From Gonapodya sp. JEL0774 (lineage: Eukaryota > Monoblepharomycota > Monoblepharidomycetes > Monoblepharidales > Gonapodyaceae), in assembly GCA_027604505.1 (NCBI GenBank), contig JADIIX010000020.1:111209-175208 (forward strand): a stretch of 64,000 nt of DNA, in the 5' to 3' direction. The position numbers were made by a program, and so were the translations under genes. The notes beneath the pieces are model-generated. The model was not told the DNA's origin. It did no database searches and saw nothing but the letters and a program-made list of their open reading frames with translations. Position 1 is the first letter of the stretch. The number at the start of each line of letters is the position of its first letter. Below, piece after piece: positions 57,482 to 64,000 of this stretch.

Positions 57482-58943
57482 CTACTTAGTGAGGCTATAT
57501 CCGAGATGAAGGTTTTTGAATAAGGGAAATAGAACACCAATCAGTAACATCATCTCAGTCCACGCCGCCATAATCCACCGCGACAAAGCAAAGCCTACTC
57601 CGTGTCTCCCGCAATCAAAAGGAGACACTTTCCAATCTCTCAAACCACTCACCTTCGGCTTGTACCCATCGACCGCCATATTCCGTGTTGCACTCGGCAA
57701 GGTACACTCCATGCCGCTTAATTCCGAACTCAGTTTTATCTGACACCCCAGACGAGACCTTTGTAGGAGGCAACACCATCACAACGTACATACACGGGAG
57801 AGTGGTGATTGCCATGATGGTGACGGTGGGCGGTCACAATGTATCGAGATTTTAATCGATTTGAGGAGTTCAGTCAGAGAACGGTTATTGGTGGCGTGAA
57901 GACTCACGCCCAGGTAACCCCAAACCACCACTCACGTCTCCGTCAACCCAAACGCCAAATCTAACATATCATTTTCCTCATCCGACGGCTCATCCAAAGT
58001 ATCAAACACGTCGGGCGAGAGGATCACGTGGCACGTGGAACACGCTGATTCATGGGTATGGAGGGTAATGCGACCACCAGAAAATCCCCATTTCCGGATA
58101 GCACGAGGCCACGCAGGACAACACCAGCAAGCACAAACAGCAAACAAACGAGCATGAACATTGTCAGTTCCCACCGCTGACGGCCCCATTCACAACGCGG
58201 CCAACGACGCGACATACCGCACGATCCTTCACATGCCCCCTCCAAATCCACATCGTTCGCGTGCGCGACATCCAGCACCGTCTGACCAGGCTTCCCCCAG
58301 CACTCGATACTGTCTCCCTCGGGTGTGTGGAAAGTGATTTTGATGCTGTGGTGTCACCGGCGATGTTGGTCTGAAGTCATCAACTGTCACAACCACAAGG
58401 AGAAATAGAAAATCAACACTCACCCATTGCCTGGCGAGCCTTTCTCATCATCACCATGCCTCGCCACTACCATCCATAGGTAAAAGCCCCCGGGGACACA
58501 TACAGAGCGATTGTCTTCACCTCACCCGGCCCATACTCGGTCTTAACACCAAACTCACCACACGACGCCGCAAACCCCCTCTTCCGGTATCCAAAGTCCG
58601 TTATAATCCGTGTGCCGCACTGAAACCCCGTCCCATGGTGCCCCCGTGCCAGTCCACGTTCTCTCCACGAAGACGTCACCACCAATCCCATACTCGACAG
58701 GCACCTGACCATGTGGCAGGATCGCCATGGCTCCCACGTATCTGTACACCGTGTAATCGCTCGCACCGATTTCCATCGGTACAAACCCCTCCTCTCGATC
58801 TCCCTCGATCCCCGATTCCTCGCTGTTATCCGATTCAATATCCCCCCACCCGACGGTCCGCAAACCACGTGGAAATGTCGCTGTTGAGGCAGCACGATGG
58901 TTCCTAAAGCAGCACGGAGTGATGAGAGGGGCGACAAGAACAT
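57482..58943 (-). CDS. YAH1: Mitochondrial [2Fe-2S] ferredoxin (adrenodoxin/Yah1 type)
   Basis: Electron carrier for mitochondrial Fe-S cluster and heme A synthesis. Exon 58943-58850 encodes a basic presequence ([20 protein letters not shown]). It joins across a 383-nt intron in phase to 58466-58424 ([13 protein letters not shown]), then to [18 protein letters not shown] and [20 protein letters not shown]. The cluster ligands are in [14 protein letters not shown] (C-x5-C-x2-C) with the fourth Cys in [28 protein letters not shown] is the classic adrenodoxin partner-binding region. The body ends [11 protein letters not shown]; the stop is either after a short final intron (AAG then TAG at 57484-57482) or by reading through about 40 more residues to the same stop. 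The joined presequence is an inference from phase and splice motifs. Confidence 0.88.
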
Positions 58944-59316
58944 GTGGGTTAGAAATGTAAGAAGTCATTGAGGGTCCGATATCGCGACTTCCACACATAA
59001 TTTGGCACAAGAAGATCCGCTTCGGAAGAACGGATTAGAGCAATGCTGTAATTCCATTGAAAATTATAAAGCCTTTTGCCCCAAGAGGTGTTTACAATTC
59101 GCCCCCCTCCCCCCATGCATTGAACAGGGTCAGAAAAACGCATCGTTCGATATTCCAACAGCAACACAAGACAATTTGATATCATCTCTCTAATTCTCCA
59201 ACATGCTAATCAGTTGTACTCTGCAAATTGGAGTCACCTTCACAGCGCTGCCCCTTCCGTCGGTCACTCTTATTCAACTCTTCATGCTCACTCCCATCGT
59301 CATCCCAAACTCGTTC
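58944..59316. other. Intergenic region upstream of the ferredoxin gene
   Basis: 373 bases between the ferredoxin start and the calcipressin stop. It contains a C-run at about 59101-59115. No gene recognised. Confidence 0.4.
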
Positions 59317-60623
59317 TCAGATATTCCCAGCGGGCACAGGTGGCATCCTCGTCTTTGGTGGCATTCTCTTCATTCTTCGAACAATCTCCGCACGGTACTC
59401 TTCTTCCGTAGCAAAGTCTTCTCCTCCCGTGCTTCCCGTGCCTTCTTCTACCTTCACGTCCATCCGGGAGTGAACTCGAGGCATTCTCGCCGGGCCAGCG
59501 GCAGCACCTTCACCGTGAGCGTGTCCCACGTCCTCACCGCCTTCCCCTTCAAAGTCCTCCTTGTGCTGCTCGGCCCACCGTTTGTTATCCAGCTCCAACC
59601 GCCTCTGCAATGCGATGTTCCCCATCTCTTGATCCACAAGCTCAATGTCCGATACCGCTTTGGGTCGCACTGAATTGGTCCAGTCTTCAACGCGAATGAC
59701 GAGAGGTGCAGCAGGACCTGGAGATGCTTGGGTCGCCGTTCGTGATGGGGTTGCCAGATCGGGTGTGGAGGGCGCATTCGATGCGGATGTCGGGCCAGAA
59801 GGTCCGGAAGCAGAGGCAGAACTAAAGACGAAAGTGGACGCTCCAAGGGGCTCGAGTGCGCTGGAGGGCATATCGTTGTCCGTGTGACCAGCATCAAGTT
59901 CGAATGTGTCAAGGTCGAGTTCCGCAAAGCGCTGGACAAAGTCGTCCGAAAGGACTCGGTAGTTTGGGCCCGCTTCACGGGCTTCAGGAGGGTGGAGGGT
60001 TGACGGCACGGCAGAATAGGTCAATTGTGGCCATGGTTCGAGCAAAGCGAGAATAGTGATGCCACATACTCTGAACCCAACCAATGGGTGGGCTGCCTGG
60101 TGGAGAAATGAGCCAATTTCGTTCGTTCTCGGGGACTTGCAGGCTGTCTCCGGAGAGGGAGTCCGGGTTTATGTGCTAAGGCGTGAGGGAACTGACTGTT
60201 CGGCAAAAGCCCGAATCAATAGCAAGATTGCGGAACAGTTACCTCCCCATAGTAGACTTTGCCAGTAAAACTCTTTTCTCTCTCCAGAAAGATTCGTGCT
60301 CGCATAGCTTGCTCCGTAGCCTCGTACACAACCAGCATACGTCCAAATGACTTCAAAGGATACAGTCCAAAAATAGTTCCGCCGCCACCCCAACGCTCTA
60401 TCAGCGCCCGCAGCTGTTCCACTGAATTGAGAAACAGGTCAGGCGGGAGCTTGGCGAGGATGAGGGTGTTGGAAGCGATAGGAGCGGGTGATTCGGGATG
60501 CGAAATATCGGCGACACTGGTCATGTCTGAGTCCTGGAGCGAACAAGAGCAGGGTGATGGATGTAGCGTGAGCTCGGCAACACAAGTTTCGTGTGTTTCG
60601 GATCGTACCGTGTCCGATTCCAT
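59317..60623 (-). CDS. RCN1: Calcipressin (RCAN/Rcn1), calcineurin regulator
   Basis: Modulates the calcium-activated phosphatase calcineurin. Three exons (60623-60243, 60175-60070 and 59981-59317) total 1152 nt, 383 residues. The N-terminal RRM-like domain is NTLILAKLPPDLFLNSVEQL, SFGRMLVVYEATEQAMRARI and GKVYYGE. Exon 2 carries the calcineurin-docking signature LISPPGSPPIGW, the SP-repeat that can be phosphorylated, and exon 3 continues TREAGPN, another conserved family block. The C-terminal third is Ser/Thr/Pro- and acidic-rich and longer than usual, ending PPVPAGNI. The third exon acceptor (CTGAAG) is weak, but it is the first AG after the donor that restores phase. ATG 60623 is the first in frame. 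Confidence 0.9.
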
Positions 60624-61210
60624 CGAGTAGTTGGGGGGGATAGGGGGTTTCTGGGTGTAGCTCTGGCCACCAACAGTCTTCAAGTTGGTCCGAAAGTTTT
60701 GGAACCAGGCCAGGCTCTCGCGTTTACATATGAATTTCCCCACGCTGGATAATCAAACGAGGAAATTGCCATATCTAAGAAGTATTTATGGATCGCATTC
60801 TCTTTGAATTTCTCGTTTATTGCTGTCGTCTCTATTTAAATACAAGCTTTCGGAGTTTGATGGGAGGCTCACAACTAGGCCACCTTTTGTGTACACAACT
60901 CGGGTGATAATCAGAGGGATCTTTACACCGAGATACCGGTAGTCGGCAGAAAGTGACGTGTCCTCGGGAGCTGTATGAATCCATTTACATTACCCGCGAA
61001 CAGAAATTTATTCGATAATTCCTCGCGTGGATCGGTGCACTTTTCGTTATATTTCCGAAGTCCTAAACTCACAGAGATGTGTTATATGTTTCTCTGTGGG
61101 GGACACATAGTCTTGAGAACCACACTGGTACGGAGTTATCGGTGCCCAGCTGCACCGTGCACCTGACCCAGAACTCTCGTTATATTAACACACACCAAAC
61201 CCCATCCACA

Positions 61211-61399
61211 ATGAACCTGGGCACAAAACGCAGTGGTGCTATACAGAAGAGGATTGCTCGGGGGCCATCAGCGTGGAATAGAGACAGTGTGGAACAACCC
61301 TACTTTTGTGGTGCAGCAAGGCACAGCATCCAAAGCACATTTCTGGAGACTCAACTGATTGCTCGTTCTAGAGCAGCGGAGAGCTCCACAGATGATTGA
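61211..61399 (+). CDS. Small open frame, hypothetical
   Basis: 62 codons from an ATG in good context (ccacaATGaac) encode MNLGTKRSGAIQKRIARGPS and a polar remainder ending AESSTDD. The composition is basic at the start and acidic at the end. No family is recognised, and it could be chance. Confidence 0.2.
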   Translation: MNLGTKRSGAIQKRIARGPSAWNRDSVEQPYFCGAARHSIQSTFLETQLIARSRAAESSTDD

Positions 61400-61676
61400 T
61401 TTCGCTTGTTCTAAGTATGATGGTTACGGTTCCAGCTTCGACAACGTCTCATTCGCGAAGCTGGCGTTGCTGCCATACTCTGGTGTAATCACCCTTAATA
61501 GCATCTCCAGGGGCCCTGCGCGAATTCAAGGCAGCTGATTGAATAAAATCAGTTCCAGACTACTTCTGTGGCGTCTTTTGGGTGGCATTTGGGCAGTAAA
61601 ACTCGCAATCGAGCCGATTTTCATTTGTCTTGAGCCCCAAACAACTGCAAAATTTAAGACTGACTATTGATGATAT

Positions 61677-61916
61677 TCAAGCCTCTAAACTGATTGAAAC
61701 TGACAATTTACATGGCCGGTTAAATTTTTCGGAGAAGTTGAGTTGTACCAGCCTGTGTGGAATCTGGGCGGCTGTGGGCTGGTACCCGCAGGGGATACAC
61801 GCTTGATCCTTTTTAACCACTGTTCCGGTCATGCACGCGGAGCAACTGTAGCACACAAGCAAGGTTTTTGCAGGAAGTTCAGATCTCCGGGTGCAGATTA
61901 GTTTATTTGTTACCAT
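61677..61916 (-). CDS. Small cysteine-rich open frame, hypothetical
   Basis: 79 codons from an ATG at 61916 on the minus strand. The middle carries CYSCSACMTG then ACIPCGYQP, two CxxC pairs spaced like a minimal zinc ribbon. The flanks are unremarkable. It lies head to head with the carotenoid oxygenase gene, 84 bases apart. No family is recognised. Confidence 0.3.
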   Translation of the reverse strand: MVTNKLICTRRSELPAKTLLVCYSCSACMTGTVVKKDQACIPCGYQPTAAQIPHRLVQLNFSEKFNRPCKLSVSISLEA

Positions 61917-61999
61917 GGTCGGTCAACTCCCGACTTTGTCTTGTCTGCGTTCTTGGGATCTGTCGCCAGAGTCTCCTTTCCTGCCACTCTTTGACAACA

Positions 62000-64000
62000 A
62001 TGTCGGAGTTTGTGCCATACCACCAGGCTCTGCGCAATCAGCCTGAACTCACCAAGGAGGTTCAGCTGGACGTTCATGGAACTTTTCCGGCTTGGATCTC
62101 GGGCGTCTTGTACAGACAGGGGCCGGGACTGTATGACGTTACTCTCTCTGAAGGTAAGCTGTTGCCTACTGTGAACGACACCAGGTAATCGCAATTGGTT
62201 CGTCGTCTCCTCAGCTGCCGCTAAGGCCACCAAGATGCACGAATTCGTAACGGATCACTGGTTCGATGGCCTCGCAATGGTCCACCGGTTAGAGATTGAG
62301 AATGGCCAAGTCAACTACCGAAGCAGATGTATGTGCAAATTGCAGGTCTGGCACAGAATTCAATCGATGACTGCCGCTAATGCCAAGCGCACCCCTTAAT
62401 GTCAGTGACTGCATCGAAGCTCCTTAAGGAAATTGAGGAGAAAGGCGACGGAGACCTTGTCTGGTTCGGGAAAAAAGGTGAGGGGATCCAACCTGTTCAT
62501 GTTATGATTACTTGTAACACATCTGTACACAGACCCCACTCTGGCCCCTCTCCTTTCAAACCCTCTTCAAATAACTCGGTTGTTCCATTCTCCAACCCAC
62601 ATTACCCACACACCCAGTGTGACAATCTCCCCACAGTGGCCTCTTCCATCGTCTCTTCTCAAAAGTGTCCGCGGTAGTACTGCATCTAAGGGCGTCCGCA
62701 CACTTGTCAGTAAGACAGATGCCAACTTACTTCAGGGTATCGATCCCGTCACGCTAGAGGACACGCAAGGGTTGTTCACATACGCGGCGTACGATGAGCA
62801 GCTCGGTGGACCCATGGTTGCTTCACACTCCTGGTGAGCCATTAGCTCGAAAGGACCCTGTTGGGTCAGGGAGCGGGACGCAAATTCACCCGCGCGGCCC
62901 TTTGACAGCCTGGACCCAGCAACCAATGTGCGATACAATTTCTCTATTAAGCCCGGCCTTACACCTATTTGCACCGTGTTTTCTCTTACACCAGATGAAG
63001 AGCTTGGTGCCACTACTGAAATAATGTAAGTGAATCACCTGGGCGGGGGGCCTGTTTCGATTGTGCAAAGTCGTGATCGAACTTTATAATCTCGTGACCT
63101 AACCTCGTGACCCTCCAATAGAGCACAGTTCACTGCACCGTACTTGTCCTACATCCATAGTTTCTGGATGTCAGAAAACTATATTGTCATACCTTTCGCA
63201 CCATTCCACCTCAGTTACAATGGCCTCTCTCTCTTCTGGTATCGGAATTTCCTTGAGTCACTCGTCTGGGAGCCCGAGAAACCTCTGGTTCTCGCAGTCG
63301 TCGACAAGAAAGCAAAGCGCTTTGTTGGTCTGGTGAATTCCAAGGGGCTCTTTGGCGCGCACACCAATAACGCATTTGAGGTGGATGCCGGTAATGGAAC
63401 AAAGCATCTCGTCTTGGATTGGATTGCGGTGAGTTTTCTGTGTATGTGCACGATGAAAGTAAACTGATTATTTACGTCCCTACTCGTTGTAGAGTGACCA
63501 GATTGGAGTGCCCCGGGCAGTCATGGACAACATTCGCCGCTACTTCCACGACTCTCCGCACGTTTTCGGTGACATCTGTCGCCATGTTGTTACTATCGAG
63601 AAAGCTTCTACCGGCAAGGAAGTTCTCACGTGCAATTTCACGAGATTCATCAAGGCCTCAGCACTGGAATTTCCACGTATTCACCCAAATCTCTCTGCAC
63701 TCCCGTATCGTGTGGTCTACACCGCGGGCGAGGGTGCCCGTGCGGACGGCAAGCGTTTCCTCCACGGACCGATTCGTAAAATCGTGATGCCCCCATTCTC
63801 TGGACCTCCTAAATCGTCGGGTACATCTGATGAGGACATTATTAAGGCTACATGGTTTCCTGAGGGGATGTATCCATCGGAACCGATTTTTGTGCCGAGA
63901 CCTGGAGCTAATGAAGAGGATGATGGCGTGTTGCTGGTAATTTGCTTCGATGTGTCTGATCAGTCGGGATGTTTGGTTGCGCTGGACGCATCTACACTAA
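62000..64000 (+). CDS. Carotenoid cleavage oxygenase (RPE65/CCD family), 3' end outside window
   Basis: Non-heme iron enzyme cleaving carotenoids, for example to retinal. Start MSEFVPYHQALRNQPELTKE at 62000. Family blocks in order: GTFPAWISGVLYRQGPGLYD, DHWFDGLAMVHRLEIENGQV, NYRSR, TLEDTQGLFTYAAYD, SLDPATNVRYNFSIKPG, LSYIHSFWMSENYIVIPF (iron-ligand His), and VNSKGLFGAHTNNAFEVDAG (His/Glu block usually FHxxNAxE). After an intron near 63430-63492 it continues DQIGVPRAVMDNIRRYFHD, PRIHPNLSALPYRVVYTAG, KIVMPPFSGPP and EPIFVPRPGANEEDDGVLLV, the conserved final iron-ligand region still to come. The frame is open at base 64000. Several short introns lie between 62155 and 63120. Substrate and cleavage position cannot be read from motifs. 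Confidence 0.88.

Larger units (their letters stand above)
60624..61999. other. Sparse 1.4-kb interval between calcipressin and the carotenoid oxygenase
   Basis: The longest stretch without an assured gene. It must hold both divergent promoters. It is AT-richer than its flanks and contains two short candidate frames listed separately. No tRNA, rRNA or transposon end was recognised. Confidence 0.4.

Overview
The window is nuclear DNA from an intron-rich, gene-dense eukaryote, most likely a zoosporic (chytrid-type) fungus. The fungal case rests on a sterol C4-decarboxylase of the ERG26 type, a PDX1/SNZ vitamin B6 synthase, calcipressin, and compact genes whose introns are mostly 50-100 nt with GT..AG ends. 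The flagellate case rests on a large minus-strand gene for CFAP65, an axonemal protein that non-flagellated Dikarya lack. C2CD5, a class I cyclic-nucleotide phosphodiesterase and a carotenoid oxygenase fit an early-diverging fungus. Species cannot be named from sequence alone.

Layout. 1-0.57 kb: last exon of an unknown gene and an octamer repeat. 0.57-6.6 kb (+): sterol dehydrogenase and an SP-RING SUMO ligase. 6.85-8.76 kb: a small unidentified gene and a frame-broken coding remnant. 8.76-10.8 kb (+): DNA polymerase delta third subunit. 11-12.5 kb (-): LYR protein and an SR-rich protein. 12.6-14.4 kb (+): ER DnaJ ending in KDEL. 14.7-16.3 kb (-): PDX1. 16.7-21.1 kb (+): EME1-like nuclease partner, VOC epimerase, REXO4. 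21.1-35.2 kb (-): CFAP65, membrane phosphodiesterase, ArfGAP, USP12/46. 35.9-38.3 kb (+): calnexin. 38.4-47.0 kb (-): C2CD5, NAF1, TFIIS. 47.2-51.9 kb (+): PPIL2 cyclophilin/U-box and a PMP34-like carrier. 52.0-60.6 kb (-): IRE1, adrenodoxin-type ferredoxin, calcipressin. 60.6-62.0 kb: sparse. 62.0 kb to the end (+): carotenoid oxygenase, cut by the window edge.

Functional links. Three ER-proteostasis genes (KDEL DnaJ, calnexin, IRE1) lie within 45 kb. Genome maintenance is represented by POLD3, EME1 and the SUMO ligase. Nuclear RNA and transcription functions are represented by REXO4, NAF1, TFIIS, the SR protein and PPIL2. Motility and signalling are represented by CFAP65, the phosphodiesterase and calcipressin. 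Nothing indicates an operon. Neighbours are convergent or divergent with 30-700 bp between them.

Exon models were built by eye from splice motifs and reading phase. Where the spliced exons sum to whole codons (ERG26, POLD3, the SR protein, ER DnaJ, PDX1, EME1, the VOC protein, REXO4, the phosphodiesterase, the carrier, calcipressin) boundaries should be close to exact. CFAP65, C2CD5 and IRE1 are given as spans whose internal introns are only partly resolved. No tRNA, rRNA, CRISPR array or intact transposon was recognised.
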